DNA from: CAZYBU01 sp964645775 | GTDB taxonomy: Bacteria > Spirochaetota > UBA4802 > UBA5550 | Assembly (NCBI GenBank): GCA_964645775.1 | Contig: CAZYBU010000014.1 | Location: 1 to 64,000 of the forward strand | Direction of reading: 5' to 3' | Length of the DNA stretch: 64,000 bases | Shown here: one piece after another, positions 18,857 through 28,113 of the stretch | Layout of the letters: each line of letters starts with the position of its first letter | How positions within the stretch are numbered: the first letter of the stretch is position 1 | The notes under the pieces: model-generated | The model's database searches: none | What the model was told of the DNA's origin: nothing | Seen by the model: the letters and a program-made list of their open reading frames with translations, nothing else | Position numbers and translations under genes: made by a program

Positions 18857-19531
18857 CTATCGTCCCCAGGGCCAGCCCGCGGGGCCGGCCTTAAGGGTAA
18901 TGGCCAGAAAAATAAGGACAGGGACCAGGACCGCGGCAAGGAACAGGGTCTGCTCTGTCAGTATGGAAGGTTCGATGATTAAAGCCGCCGCTATGCCCGC
19001 CAGCGCCCCTCCCAGGTGGGCCTCATGACCAATATCCGTTGATTTAAGCCCCACGCCGTAGAGAGTGACCAGAATAAAGATAAAGGCGAAGGTCCATGCC
19101 GGAACCGGAAAGGGAAGGGGAAAGATAATGATACTCCCCCCTGGAATGAGAAAGATGGAAGCGAATATGACCCCCGCGATCGAACCGGAAGCCCCTACTG
19201 CCCGGTAGTTGAAACGGGTAAGGTTGAGGAGGAGTGCCAGCAGGTTTCCGGCCACTCCACTGGCAAAATAGATGGCCATAAGAATGAGGGAGCCGTACTT
19301 TGCCTCCATGAGGGTGGCGAAGGAGAAGAAACTGAACATATTGAAAATGAGATGGCTCCAGTCGGCGTGAAGAAATATCGAAGTGAGAAGCCTGTACCAT
19401 TTGCGGCCCTTAAGAACCGCCTCTACGTCGAAGCAATATTTTCCGTAGATTGAAATACGGGAAAAGGCCAGGTAGGATATCAGAACCGTGAAAGCGATGT
19501 TAACCAGGGTAAAAATGGCAAGATGTTCCAT
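18857..19531 (-). CDS. Rhomboid-family intramembrane serine protease
   Basis: 224 residues with six or more membrane helices. The catalytic serine is in GASGSIAGVIFAS and the catalytic histidine in IGHEAHLGGALAG. The conserved HADWSHLIFNMFSFFSF (substrate-gate helix) matches the usual H..xxHxxxN motif. It cleaves membrane helices of unknown substrates in the inner membrane. It is the last gene of the minus-strand operon led by the coiled-coil protein and cysS, 5 bp after the HD hydrolase. It ends 6 bp from the convergent glgP stop, with no obvious terminator between them. Confidence 0.93.
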   Translation of the reverse strand: MEHLAIFTLVNIAFTVLISYLAFSRISIYGKYCFDVEAVLKGRKWYRLLTSIFLHADWSHLIFNMFSFFSFATLMEAKYGSLILMAIYFASGVAGNLLALLLNLTRFNYRAVGASGSIAGVIFASIFLIPGGSIIIFPLPFPVPAWTFAFIFILVTLYGVGLKSTDIGHEAHLGGALAGIAAALIIEPSILTEQTLFLAAVLVPVLIFLAITLKAGPAGWPWGR

Positions 19532-19536
19532 ATTTA

Positions 19537-20193
19537 TTAATTTTCTCCCGCGATCTCAAGGTTTAGTCTTGCAAAAAAATTTTCCATGAAACGGTGCCGG
19601 TCCTCGGCAAGCCTGCGGCCCTCCCGTGTCAGCATTCTGGTATGAATGTGCCGCAGTTTGACGCGGTATTCCCGGTAGGCCGTGTCATCGATGGTATAGG
19701 GTTTCGTGGTTTCGATGGAAACGTTCGGGTCATGCAGTTTCGCTCCCACCTCTCCCGCGAAAAGGAAGGCCCTCCCCAGGCCCACTGCCCCTATGGCGTC
19801 CAGCTTGTCCGCGTCGTAGAGGATACGTCCTTCGGGCGTTGAAGGAGGGGCGTCGGTCCTGTATCTGTGGGTCGCGATGGCCAGACCGATCCTTTCGGCC
19901 CGGGACCGGTCGCAGCCGGAATCGATTAAAAAGGTTTCGGCCCTCAGGCTCCCTTCCCGGGCGTGACAGATGTCACCTCCCGATGCGTCCTCGTCTTTGC
20001 GGGCGATATCGTGGAGCAGGGCGGCCAGTTCCACGATAAAGGGATCGGCATCCTCTTCCGTCGGGACAATATGACGGCAAAGACGGACGACCCGTTCCAC
20101 GTGGTCCCAGCCGTGACTTGGGGGAACCCCTTCCATAGATTTTCGGGCGAACGTACGGGCCGCCTCGAGAAGATGTCTGTCGGGAGATTCCAT
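19537..20193 (-). CDS. HD-domain metal-dependent phosphohydrolase
   Basis: 218 residues. The metal ligands follow the HD pattern: SHGWDHVERVVRLCRHI (first His), ELAALLHDIARKDED (HD pair) and a later Asp in LYDADKLDAIGAVG. This arrangement matches the YedJ-type HD subfamily, usually annotated as phosphohydrolases acting on small phosphorylated substrates; the true substrate is unknown. Its ATG overlaps the lepA stop by one base, so the two are coupled. The rhomboid gene follows after 5 bp. Confidence 0.9.
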   Translation of the reverse strand: MESPDRHLLEAARTFARKSMEGVPPSHGWDHVERVVRLCRHIVPTEEDADPFIVELAALLHDIARKDEDASGGDICHAREGSLRAETFLIDSGCDRSRAERIGLAIATHRYRTDAPPSTPEGRILYDADKLDAIGAVGLGRAFLFAGEVGAKLHDPNVSIETTKPYTIDDTAYREYRVKLRHIHTRMLTREGRRLAEDRHRFMENFFARLNLEIAGEN

Positions 20194-21989
20194 CAGTCTA
20201 TCTTCAAAATGCTCAGGAAAGCCTCCTGAGGAACCTCCACGGAGCCTATCTGCTTGAGGCGCTTTTTCCCTTCTTTCTGTTTTTCCAGGAGTTTCCGTTT
20301 CCGGGTTATGTCACCGCCGTAACATTTGGCCGTGACGTCTTTTCTTCGCGAGGAGATGTTCTCCCGGGCGACGATACGGGCGCCGATGGCGGCCTGGAGG
20401 GGTATCTTAAACTGGTGCTGGGGTATGATGTCCTTCAGTTTCGTGATAATCTCCCGGCCCCGGTTCTGAGCTTTCTCGCTGTGAACGATGAAGGAGAGGG
20501 CGTCCACAGGTTCTCCGTTCACAAGGATGTCGACTTTTACCATATCCGATTCCCTGAAGTCGTGGAAGTCATAATCGAAGGATGCGTATCCGCGGGAGCA
20601 GGACTTTAACTTGTCGTAGAAGTTGAAGACGATCTCGGAGAGAGGAAGCTCATAGTTGATCTGGACCCTGAGAGAATCTATGTATTCCATGTCCTTATGG
20701 ATGCCCCGGTTTTCCGTGGCAAGGTTCATGATATTACCGATATAATCTCTGGGAGTAACGATAGAGGCCTTCACATAGGGTTCCGCGATCCACTCGATAG
20801 ACCCCGGCTCCGGCATTTTGACCGGGTTGTCCACAATGATGTCCTCTCCCGTTACCAGGCGTACGTGGTATTCAACGCTGGGGGCCGTGGTAACCAGGGC
20901 CAGGTCGAATTCCCTTTCGAGGCGTTCCTGGACGATCTCCATGTGGAGCAGCCCCAGGTATCCGCAGCGAAAGCCGAACCCCAGGGCCACGGAATTGTCG
21001 GGCTCATAGAGGAGCGAGGCGTCATTGAGCTGGAGCTTCTGAAGAGCGTCCTTCAGGTTCTCATAATCCTCGCTGTACATGGGGTAGAGGCCGGAGAAGA
21101 CCATCGGTTTGACTTCCTTAAAACCGGGCAGGGCGAACTCGCACGGTTTGTCCGTCCGGGTAACGGTATCCCCGATCCTGGTGTCCGCAACGGTCTTGAT
21201 GCCCGAGACCAGGTATCCTACCTCGCCCGGTTCGAGACGGTCACGCTTCTCCAGTTTAAGACGAAACCAGCCCACCTCGCTTACGGCATAGGTCTTATCC
21301 GTGGAAATCATTTTAATCGGATCATCCTTGCCGACGTAGCCGTCAAAGATTCGTACCTTAACAATGGCCCCAAGGTACTTGTCGAAGAAGGAGTCGAAAA
21401 TGAGCGCCTTCAGGGGGCGGGACGGGTCGCCGGTCGGAGCCGGGATACGGTCGATAACGGCCTCAAGGAGATTATGGATTCCTTCCCCGGTCTTTCCCGA
21501 CGTCAGGATGGCGGATTCCGGATCGAGACCCAGGGTTTTTTCGATACTGCTTTTCGCCATCTCTATATTAGCGTTCGGCATGTCGATCTTGTTTATGACC
21601 GGAATGATCTCCAGATCATGCTCTACGGCCAGGTAAAGATTGGCGATGGTCTGGGCCTCAACACCCTGGCTCGCGTCTACGAGGAGGATGACGCCGTCGC
21701 AGGCTTTCAGAGCCCGTGATACCTCGTAGCTGAAATCGACGTGTCCCGGCGTGTCTATCAGGTTCAGGATGTATTCGTCGCCGGCCCTGGATGTGTAATT
21801 GAGGGTGATGGCATTGGACTTTATTGTAATGCCCCGTTCCCGCTCGATATCCATGGTGTCAAGGATCTGGTTTACCTGACCCCTGTCCGGGGCCAGGCGG
21901 CAATGCTCGATAATCCGGTCCGCCACGGTCGATTTGCCGTGGTCTATGTGAGCGATGATGGAAAAATTTCGTATATGCTCAATGTTCAT
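20193..21989 (-). CDS. lepA: Elongation factor 4 (LepA), ribosome back-translocating GTPase
   Basis: 598 residues, full length. The GTPase motifs are IAHIDHGKSTVADRI (G1), ERERGITIK (G2), LIDTPGHVDFSYEV (G3) and NKIDMPNA (G4). The C-terminal half carries the LepA-specific domain (SRGYASFDYDF; ECYGGDITRKRKLL-like CYGGDITRKRKLLEKQKEGK). It binds the ribosome and helps initiation or back-translocation under stress. It lies between rlmB (25 bp upstream) and the HD gene in a translation-linked operon. Confidence 0.97.
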   Translation of the reverse strand: MNIEHIRNFSIIAHIDHGKSTVADRIIEHCRLAPDRGQVNQILDTMDIERERGITIKSNAITLNYTSRAGDEYILNLIDTPGHVDFSYEVSRALKACDGVILLVDASQGVEAQTIANLYLAVEHDLEIIPVINKIDMPNANIEMAKSSIEKTLGLDPESAILTSGKTGEGIHNLLEAVIDRIPAPTGDPSRPLKALIFDSFFDKYLGAIVKVRIFDGYVGKDDPIKMISTDKTYAVSEVGWFRLKLEKRDRLEPGEVGYLVSGIKTVADTRIGDTVTRTDKPCEFALPGFKEVKPMVFSGLYPMYSEDYENLKDALQKLQLNDASLLYEPDNSVALGFGFRCGYLGLLHMEIVQERLEREFDLALVTTAPSVEYHVRLVTGEDIIVDNPVKMPEPGSIEWIAEPYVKASIVTPRDYIGNIMNLATENRGIHKDMEYIDSLRVQINYELPLSEIVFNFYDKLKSCSRGYASFDYDFHDFRESDMVKVDILVNGEPVDALSFIVHSEKAQNRGREIITKLKDIIPQHQFKIPLQAAIGARIVARENISSRRKDVTAKCYGGDITRKRKLLEKQKEGKKRLKQIGSVEVPQEAFLSILKID

Positions 21990-22014
21990 TATATGTCCTG
22001 TACGGTTCTTCGAT

Positions 22015-22767
22015 TCAGTTTCGAAGGAATTCGTGGATCAATATTCCGGCGGCAACCGACGCGTTAAGGGATTCGACCCTCCCTTTAAGGGAGATGCGGA
22101 CAAGGAGGTCGCATTTTTCCCGGGTCAATCGCCGGAGTCCGGATCCTTCACTGCCGATTACCAGGAGGGCCGGTCTCATCCCCGGCAAGTCATGGGGTAT
22201 CTCTTCCCCTTCGCTCGCGGCCCCGATGACCTGATAACCGATATCCTTTGCCCTGTCAATAAATCGGGCAAGGTTTGCCGTGGTCCTGGGAGGCTGCCAT
22301 GCCGTGGCCCCGGCGGATGATTTCGCAAGGGAGGCGGAGTTGGCCGCGCTCCTTTCCCGGGTCATGACAACGCCATTCGCACCCAGGGCCTCGGCTGTCC
22401 GTATGATGGAACCGGCGTTATGAGGGTCCGTCACCTGGTCGAGCAGAACGATCAGACCTTCTCCGTCGGCAATATCCCGGAGCCACTCCTCCTCGGAAGG
22501 GGAAGCGGGCCCGTCGCCGCTTCCCGTGTTGCCAGGCGGGACCTCCAGGGCGACGCCCTGGTGCCTGGCGTCCCGGAAACGGGAGAAGTACTCCGGGTCT
22601 TCATGGCGGACCGGGATGGAACGGCTCCGGGCCGCGTCCCGGATGCTTTGCAGTATCTTTCCGTGGGCTTTCCTGGATACGTGAAGGAGATAGCCTTCGT
22701 CTTCACGGGCCGCCTTCAGATGTTCCAGCACGGTGTTGCGGCCATAAACTATTCCCGGATCTTCCAC
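22015..22767 (-). CDS. rlmB: 23S rRNA 2'-O-ribose methyltransferase of the RlmB/TrmH (SPOUT) family
   Basis: 250 residues. An N-terminal RNA-binding substrate domain (VYGRNTVLEHLKAAREDEGY) is followed by the SPOUT knot: LDQVTDPHNAGSIIRTAEALG, LLVIGSEGSGLRRLTREKCD and SLNASVAAGILIHEFLR give motifs 1, 2 and 3. RlmB methylates G2251 in 23S rRNA; related TrmH-like enzymes act elsewhere, so the exact site is inferred. Its start overlaps the cysS end by 19 bases. This cysS-rlmB pairing is common in bacteria. Confidence 0.92.
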   Translation of the reverse strand: MEDPGIVYGRNTVLEHLKAAREDEGYLLHVSRKAHGKILQSIRDAARSRSIPVRHEDPEYFSRFRDARHQGVALEVPPGNTGSGDGPASPSEEEWLRDIADGEGLIVLLDQVTDPHNAGSIIRTAEALGANGVVMTRERSAANSASLAKSSAGATAWQPPRTTANLARFIDRAKDIGYQVIGAASEGEEIPHDLPGMRPALLVIGSEGSGLRRLTREKCDLLVRISLKGRVESLNASVAAGILIHEFLRN

Positions 22768-24167
22768 CGCGTTCCGTCTTTCTTGTCTTCGAGTATGATT
22801 CCTTTCTCAAGCAGTTCATCCCTGATGGCGTCCGCCCAGTTAAAGTTCTTTTCGCTTCGGGCCTTCCTGCGCTCCTCGATCATCTTTTCGATCCAGACCG
22901 GGTCTACGTCGGTTCTCTTTTCGGCGAAGATAAAGCCGAAAACCCGGTCGATATTCTTCAATCCTTCAAGGAGGAGATTCCTCCCGGCGGCGGATATTCT
23001 GCCGAGGGAGATACGGCTGTTAATCTCATGAAGAAACTCGAAGAAGACGCCCATTCCCCCGGCGATGTTCAGGTCATCATCAACGGTCTCCGTGAAACGG
23101 ATTAGAAAATCATCCAGCAGCAGGCGAGACTCCGAATCGTCACCGGGCGCGTCGTCATTGATGTCCCGGAGCCGTATCAGGAGATTGTCGATCCGTTCCA
23201 GGGCCTGTCGGGCCTGTTCCAGGCCTTCAAGGGTGAAGTTAAACTGCTTTCTGTAATGGGCCGAGAGGAGCAGGTATCGTATTCCCCTGGGTGAGTGTCC
23301 CATGTCGAGAAGATCCCTCAAGGTGTAGAAATTGCCCCTTGACTTGGACATCTTGGCCCCGTCAACCATGAGGTGCTCAACGTGTATCCAGTTGCGCACG
23401 AAGGTCCGGTCAAAGGCCGCCTCGCTCTGCGCGATCTCGTTCTCATGGTGGGGAAATATAAGGTCTACTCCACCCGTGTGGATGTCGATGGTATCATGAA
23501 AGATGTTTTCTATCATGGCGGAGCATTCGATGTGCCTACCCCGCCCGAAGGGCGTCTCCCAGGAGACTTCGCCCGGTTCCGTTGATTTCCACAGGGCGAA
23601 ATCCCGAATATCGTCCTTGTCATATTCATCCGTGTCGTAACGTGTGCCGGTCTTAAACTCCCTGCGGTCCACGCCGCTCAGCCGTCCGTACGGTCGATAT
23701 TTTTCAATGCTGAAGTAGACAGAACCGTCCCGCGTGTAGATGAGTCCTTTTTTGTCCAGGCGTGTCATGATTTCGACCATACTGTCGATGGTCTCCGTTG
23801 CCCGGGGATAATGTTCCACCTTCTCTATGTTGAGGTTATCGAGGTCTTCAAAAAATATTTTTATGTAACGATCCGTGTAATCATTAAGGGAGACACCCTC
23901 TTCAGCGGCTCCTGCTATGGTTTTATCGTCCACATCCGTTATGTTCATGGCGTGATCTACGCAGAAACCGCGAAAGAGGAGGTAGCGGCGCAGCAGGTCG
24001 TTGAATACAAACGTACGAAAATTACCGATGTGGGCGTAACCGTAGACAGTGGGGCCGCAGGAATAGATGGTAACCGGAGGGTAGTCTCCGGGATTATCAA
24101 GTTTTGTTCCTCCGGGGATAAGCTCCTCGACCCGGCGGGACATGGTATTGAAAAGCTTCAGGGTCAC
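22749..24167 (-). CDS. cysS: Cysteinyl-tRNA synthetase
   Basis: 472 residues, the usual length. The class I signatures are YAHIGNFRTFVFND (HIGH-like) and DGAKMSKSRGNF (KMSKS). Zinc ligands occur in IYSCGPTVYGYAH, GRGRHIECSAM and FPHHENEIAQSEA. It charges tRNA-Cys in the cytosol. It is followed by rlmB with a 19-base overlap and preceded by the coiled-coil gene 59 bp upstream. Confidence 0.97.
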   Translation of the reverse strand: MTLKLFNTMSRRVEELIPGGTKLDNPGDYPPVTIYSCGPTVYGYAHIGNFRTFVFNDLLRRYLLFRGFCVDHAMNITDVDDKTIAGAAEEGVSLNDYTDRYIKIFFEDLDNLNIEKVEHYPRATETIDSMVEIMTRLDKKGLIYTRDGSVYFSIEKYRPYGRLSGVDRREFKTGTRYDTDEYDKDDIRDFALWKSTEPGEVSWETPFGRGRHIECSAMIENIFHDTIDIHTGGVDLIFPHHENEIAQSEAAFDRTFVRNWIHVEHLMVDGAKMSKSRGNFYTLRDLLDMGHSPRGIRYLLLSAHYRKQFNFTLEGLEQARQALERIDNLLIRLRDINDDAPGDDSESRLLLDDFLIRFTETVDDDLNIAGGMGVFFEFLHEINSRISLGRISAAGRNLLLEGLKNIDRVFGFIFAEKRTDVDPVWIEKMIEERRKARSEKNFNWADAIRDELLEKGIILEDKKDGTRWKIRE

Positions 24168-24226
24168 CGTGATCCTCCCGTATATAATCGTAGTCCACGG
24201 GGGGGAGAACCCCTGTCAAACTTTTT

Positions 24227-24760
24227 TTACTTGTTAAGGGAATCCTCGCTCTGATCCGGGTCCAGTACCACTTCTTCCACGTCTTCGTAGACCGCTTCTT
24301 CTCTGATTTCTTCCTTTTCTGGACGGATGGTCAGGTGTGCCGGGATGTCGGATTCGTCGAATTTATCTTTTGATGAGAGATACGCGAGGAAGGTGTGGAG
24401 TTTCCGTATATATTCAATAAGTTCTTTAAGCTTACTGTTTTTCTTCTCCAGGGCTTCGCGGCTCGTGACCACTACTTTTTTGAGAAGGTCCTGCTGTTTC
24501 TTCAGGCGTTTCTGAAGCTCCACGGCCGCGGTATAATATTCCCTGTCGACCTTCTGGAAATCGATACGGGCCAGGACAACTTCCCCTCTGTCCCGTTCCT
24601 TCTCGATGCTCTTGAATATCTCATTGAGCTCCCCCATGGAGAAAAGATCGTCCGTGGAGGTCTGGACCCATTTGTTCCCCTCTTCATCTGTGAATTCTTC
24701 CAGATCGGGGATAACGTTTCTGGTCTTTTCTTTTTTCATCCTGCGTCGCTCATTCCTCAC
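24227..24760 (-). CDS. Small coiled-coil protein of unknown function
   Basis: 177 residues from GTG 24760, or 170 from ATG 24739 (MKKEKTRNVIPD). Residues 60-125 form a Lys/Glu/Leu-rich helix (AVELQKRLKKQQDLLKKVV; ALEKKNSKLKELIEYIRKL) likely to be a coiled coil. The tail is acidic. There is no signal peptide and no family I recognise. It is the first gene of the minus-strand operon that continues with cysS, rlmB, lepA, the HD hydrolase and rhomboid. Neither start has a well-spaced ribosome-binding site. Confidence 0.75.
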   Translation of the reverse strand: MRNERRRMKKEKTRNVIPDLEEFTDEEGNKWVQTSTDDLFSMGELNEIFKSIEKERDRGEVVLARIDFQKVDREYYTAAVELQKRLKKQQDLLKKVVVTSREALEKKNSKLKELIEYIRKLHTFLAYLSSKDKFDESDIPAHLTIRPEKEEIREEAVYEDVEEVVLDPDQSEDSLNK

Positions 24761-24873
24761 ATCTGCGGTGAAAGGGATCCATTTACTCTATCGGCACTAA
24801 GGTTCCCCTTCGTGAGATTTATATACAAACCTTATTAGTGTGTTTTCTTTATGAGCCTCAGGGAAATGTCGCT

Positions 24874-27063
24874 TTAATCCGCCGGAAAGGTGACAGTAAA
24901 GGTAGTTATGGGGTTCTTCTCCAGTTCGATTTTCCCCTGAAGCCTTACGGAAAGGGCTGAAATGAGATTCATGCCCAGGGTCTCGGTGTTGTAGAGGTGC
25001 ACATCCCCGGGGAAGGGACGGCCGTTATTTGACAACGTAAGGAGATACCCTTCGCCTTCTCTGCGGAGATGAATAGAGAAGCGGGCCTGCTCTCCGGGAA
25101 TAAATCCGTGTTTAATGGCGTTTGTTGCGATCTCGTTGACAAGGAGACCCAGGGTCACGGTGGTGCGGCTTGAGAAGTATGCATCCTGGATGTCGAGATC
25201 AAGCTCAACAGTAGAATGGCTGAAGGAATCGAAAACCGTTTCCAGAAGGCGTTTAACATACTCCTTGAAATTAACGTGGCTGACGTCTCCTCCCTGGTGG
25301 AGAATCTCATGGACCAGAGTGATGGCCCGGATCTGGCTATTAAGGTTAGAGAATAGATTTTCGTCACCCATCTCCAGTGCCTTCAGGTTAATCATGGAAG
25401 AGATCATGGAGAGGTTGTTCTTCACCCGGTGGTTGAGTTCCTTCATGAGGAGGTCTTTCTCGCGAAGGGCCATCTCCAGTGACTTTTCGTGATTTCGGTT
25501 TTCCGTGATATCGATAAGAATGGCCGCCGTTGCCGGTTGGCCCTTTAGATCGAACGTGGTTCCTCTGACCTGAAAGACTTTTAGGCCGCCATCCTTTCTC
25601 ACTCCTTTAAATTCATAATAATCGGGCACATCTTCTCCCGTGAGGCGCCTGTGATACATGGTAAGAACTTTATCCCTATCCTCTGGATGAATGAATTCAA
25701 CAAAGGGTCTGGTTAAAAGTTCATCCAGGGAAAACCCGCTCAATTGTTCCATTCGCCGGGTCGCGAATACGATGTGGCCTCCCTGCAGGATACATATTGC
25801 CTCACGGGTATTCTCCGAAATGGCGAGAAGTTTTTTCGACGTGTCATCCAGGGTCTTTTCTATTTTTCGTATCCCGGTAATGTCAACGACGGTAACCAGG
25901 ATCAGGGGCTCCTTAAGATGATGGAGACGGATGGTGGAAACAAGGAAGACGGCCCTCTGCTCCTTCCCTTCTGATTCTATGGGCAGGGATATCTCTACCC
26001 TGGTATGATTAACGCCCGTGGTGAAGGTCTCGAGGATGAGTTCCCTGAACCGGCAGGTCCGGCATTCCTTCCCGTAGCCGCAGCCATCCGGGTCGGTAAG
26101 ATGGTTAACGCATCTAAGGGCTTCACCGGTTCTCTTTCCGATGAGCTCTTCCGCGGGTGATCCGGTAAAGTCTTCAAGAAAAGCGTTGGCCTTCCGGACC
26201 CGGGTATTACCATCCAGTAGAAGCATCATGACCGGGGAGTGGTCGAACATCAGGGTCATCTCTTCATTGTTCTTCCTGAGTTCCTCTTCCATGACCTTCT
26301 CCCGGGTAATGTCACGGGCCATTCCCACGGTCCGGTAATGGTTACCGTCCCGGTTCAGGACCGGGTAGTTTCGGGACCAGATCCATTTCACCTTCCCATC
26401 GGGCGTGAGTATGCGATACTGCATGTCCAGGAATTCTTTTTCCTGCCCTTCACGTTCCACCGCCTGGTTGAAGGCGGGAAGGTCATCCGGGTGAATCGAT
26501 TCCGGAAGTCTGACGGCCTCCCGGTAGATATCTTCAAGGGGACGTTCCCAGATTGTCTCGTAGGATGGGCTTACGTAGAGGAAATGGTCATCTTTCGGGT
26601 CATACTCGTAAACGACATCTTCCAGGTTTGTTGTGATCTGAAGCAGCCGGTCTTCGCTCTCCCGTGTCTTTCTGTGAGATTCAAAGAGCTGGAAGGCCAT
26701 GCAGATCGACTCCCGGAGAACAAATTCTCCGGAATTTTTTAACACGTAACCATAACGGGTGATGCCCTTAACCCGTTCTACCATCTCTTTCTCGGAGTGG
26801 CTGGTGTGAAATACTATGGGAAGATCATGCCGGGAAAGAATCTGCCTGGCGGTCTCAGTTCCGTCGATCCTGCCTTCACCCAGGTCTATATCCATGAGGA
26901 TAAGATCCGCGGGATGATCTTGCAGACGCCTGATCGCCTCTTCTCCGCTTGAAGCATGGTCAACCTCATAGTTTTGTCGCCGCAGCATCTCCCCGGTCAA
27001 CCGGGCGGTCACCGGTTCATCCTCCACAAGGAGTATGTTCTTCTGTTTCGAGGTTATATCCAT
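24874..27063 (-). CDS. Receiver-PAS-histidine kinase (HisKA_2 type)
   Basis: 729 residues from ATG 27063 (MDITSKQKN); a longer frame reaches ATG 27120, which has GAGG 13 bases upstream. An N-terminal receiver (ILLVEDEPVTARL; phospho-Asp in LILMDIDLGEG; Thr/Ser in VFHTSHSEKE; Lys in YVLKNSGEF) is followed by three PAS domains at about 140-260, 270-395 and 410-525. The third contains VKGVRKDGGLKVFQVRGT-like PAC sequence. The kinase part is of the HWE/HisKA_2 type: ELNHRVKNNLSMISSMINL with the phospho-acceptor His, then LGLLVNEIATNAIKHGF and LSNNGRPFPG. No membrane helix is present. Upstream lies a 27-bp repeated, promoter-like element at 27172-27198. Confidence 0.9.
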   Translation of the reverse strand: MDITSKQKNILLVEDEPVTARLTGEMLRRQNYEVDHASSGEEAIRRLQDHPADLILMDIDLGEGRIDGTETARQILSRHDLPIVFHTSHSEKEMVERVKGITRYGYVLKNSGEFVLRESICMAFQLFESHRKTRESEDRLLQITTNLEDVVYEYDPKDDHFLYVSPSYETIWERPLEDIYREAVRLPESIHPDDLPAFNQAVEREGQEKEFLDMQYRILTPDGKVKWIWSRNYPVLNRDGNHYRTVGMARDITREKVMEEELRKNNEEMTLMFDHSPVMMLLLDGNTRVRKANAFLEDFTGSPAEELIGKRTGEALRCVNHLTDPDGCGYGKECRTCRFRELILETFTTGVNHTRVEISLPIESEGKEQRAVFLVSTIRLHHLKEPLILVTVVDITGIRKIEKTLDDTSKKLLAISENTREAICILQGGHIVFATRRMEQLSGFSLDELLTRPFVEFIHPEDRDKVLTMYHRRLTGEDVPDYYEFKGVRKDGGLKVFQVRGTTFDLKGQPATAAILIDITENRNHEKSLEMALREKDLLMKELNHRVKNNLSMISSMINLKALEMGDENLFSNLNSQIRAITLVHEILHQGGDVSHVNFKEYVKRLLETVFDSFSHSTVELDLDIQDAYFSSRTTVTLGLLVNEIATNAIKHGFIPGEQARFSIHLRREGEGYLLTLSNNGRPFPGDVHLYNTETLGMNLISALSVRLQGKIELEKNPITTFTVTFPAD

Positions 27064-27171
27064 TGTTGTTCGAATGCTTATTATCGGAATACACCGTTTT
27101 TCGCCTGTTATTAACCACATATAGAAAAGCTTAACCTCACGGTAAAGAATAAATGCGAGTTTTTGTTCAGT

Positions 27172-27198
27172 AATTATACCTGAAGATGCTTTTACGCG
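27172..27198 (-). repeat. 27-bp intergenic repeat, copy 1 (promoter-like)
   Basis: This 27-bp segment matches 40026-40052 at 23 of 27 positions, in the same orientation. Read on the minus strand it ends in GGTATAATTA, a perfect TATAAT -10, placed about 45-100 bases before the histidine kinase starts. Seventeen bases upstream of TATAAT there is no TTGACA-like box, so if it is a promoter the conserved GTAAAA-(N11)-TATAAT spacing matters instead. Function is inferred. Confidence 0.5.
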
Positions 27199-27214
27199 CA
27201 GATAAAAATGAGAG

Positions 27215-27291
27215 GAGGGCCAGACCCTGTTTACAGTAATAGCGGCAAAGGATGGATTTAACGCTTTTAATGGAAGAGGGGTCTGACCCTC
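27215..27291 (+). repeat. 77-bp repeat element with inverted ends, copy 1
   Basis: The left end GAGGGCCAGACCC (27215-27227) and right end GGGTCTGACCCTC (27279-27291) are inverted repeats with one mismatch. The second copy at 28093-28169 has exactly the same length and orientation. Between them the interiors share TAGCGGCA at the same offset and a similar right side (AATGGAAGAGG against AACGGAAATGG). Just after this copy, TGACCCTCAGG is tandemly duplicated (27284-27294 and 27295-27305). It resembles a REP or small non-autonomous element. Confidence 0.75.
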
Positions 27292-27300
27292 AGGTGACCC

Positions 27301-28113
27301 TCAGGCGGCTCCTGCTATATGAAAAAAGGGTTCATCATTGTAGATGACACTATGCGCGATAATAGGTGATGCCGCGCTCCAGGCCTGTAAACGAGTTCCT
27401 CCGGGAGTATACTCGGCTCCATGGATATATTCCGGAAAACTCCAGTTTCCATCCTTTCCCATAATGGAATTGGCCCTGTGTATATCGATTAGCATCTCTT
27501 CAGCCTTCTCAATCTTCCCCCGTAAGGCCAGATCCGCGGCATAGAAACCGGATATAAGGGGCCAGAGACCTCCGTTATGGTACTCATGGGGATGATTCTT
27601 AAAATGGTAAGAAAAGGTCATCTGGAGTTCTTCCCAGTCCTCATCCCTGGGACGGATGACCGGGTGAAAGGCGGGAAGGAGTTTGTAGATATGTTCAGCG
27701 ATGATCTTTTCTATATGTTGATCGACCTGTTCTCTCCTTTTCAGATCGGAAACACCGGTCAGGGAAGCCATGACATTGGCCATGGCATCGAACCTGTAGC
27801 CATAGCCATGGGGTGTAAAGAAGGGCATCCAGTACCGGTTGATGCAGTACTTGCCGGCTTCCCTCGATTTCCGGTACAGGACTTCATGGTAGACGTTTTC
27901 AGGAGTAGCGCCATCCTCCAGGAGCCAGTAATTATCGTAGATCATTCTCTTACGTCTCAGGATCCGGTCTCTCAGGTCGTGGTCCTCGGAGGCCTGGGCG
28001 TATTTTCGCACATGATACATGGTTCTCATGGCCTGAAGGTAAAGGAGCTGGTCATAGAGGACATAGCCGAGACGTCCGAGGGCCAGACCCAGGAGGGTCA
28101 GACCCCTATTCAT
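27301..28113 (-). pseudogene. 5'-truncated glycoside hydrolase (neutral invertase-like, (alpha/alpha)6 barrel)
   Basis: The 270-residue frame matches the C-terminal half of GH100-type or related (alpha/alpha)6 hydrolases: HEYHNGGLWPLISGFYAADL, WSFPEYIHG, TPGGTRLQAWSAA. Full-length relatives are about 450-480 residues, so roughly the first 180-200 are gone, including, by family knowledge, the region with one catalytic acid. The ATG (28113) and the first residues MNRGLTLLGLAL are encoded inside the right-hand 77-bp repeat. The TGA stop (27301-27303) lies in the duplicated repeat tail on the other side. The core from about 27306 to 28077 looks intact. It probably encodes an inactive remnant; a translated short protein cannot be excluded. 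No ribosome-binding site is evident. Confidence 0.7.

Noticed and set aside
20697..21719. 340-codon open frame on the plus strand opposite lepA
   Set aside because: It lies wholly inside lepA, which has intact motifs; the antisense frame has no family features and is a codon-bias shadow.
24761..24873. Regulatory element between the kinase and the coiled-coil gene
   Set aside because: AT-rich with a TATATAAAT-like stretch, but no convincing box pair or stem.
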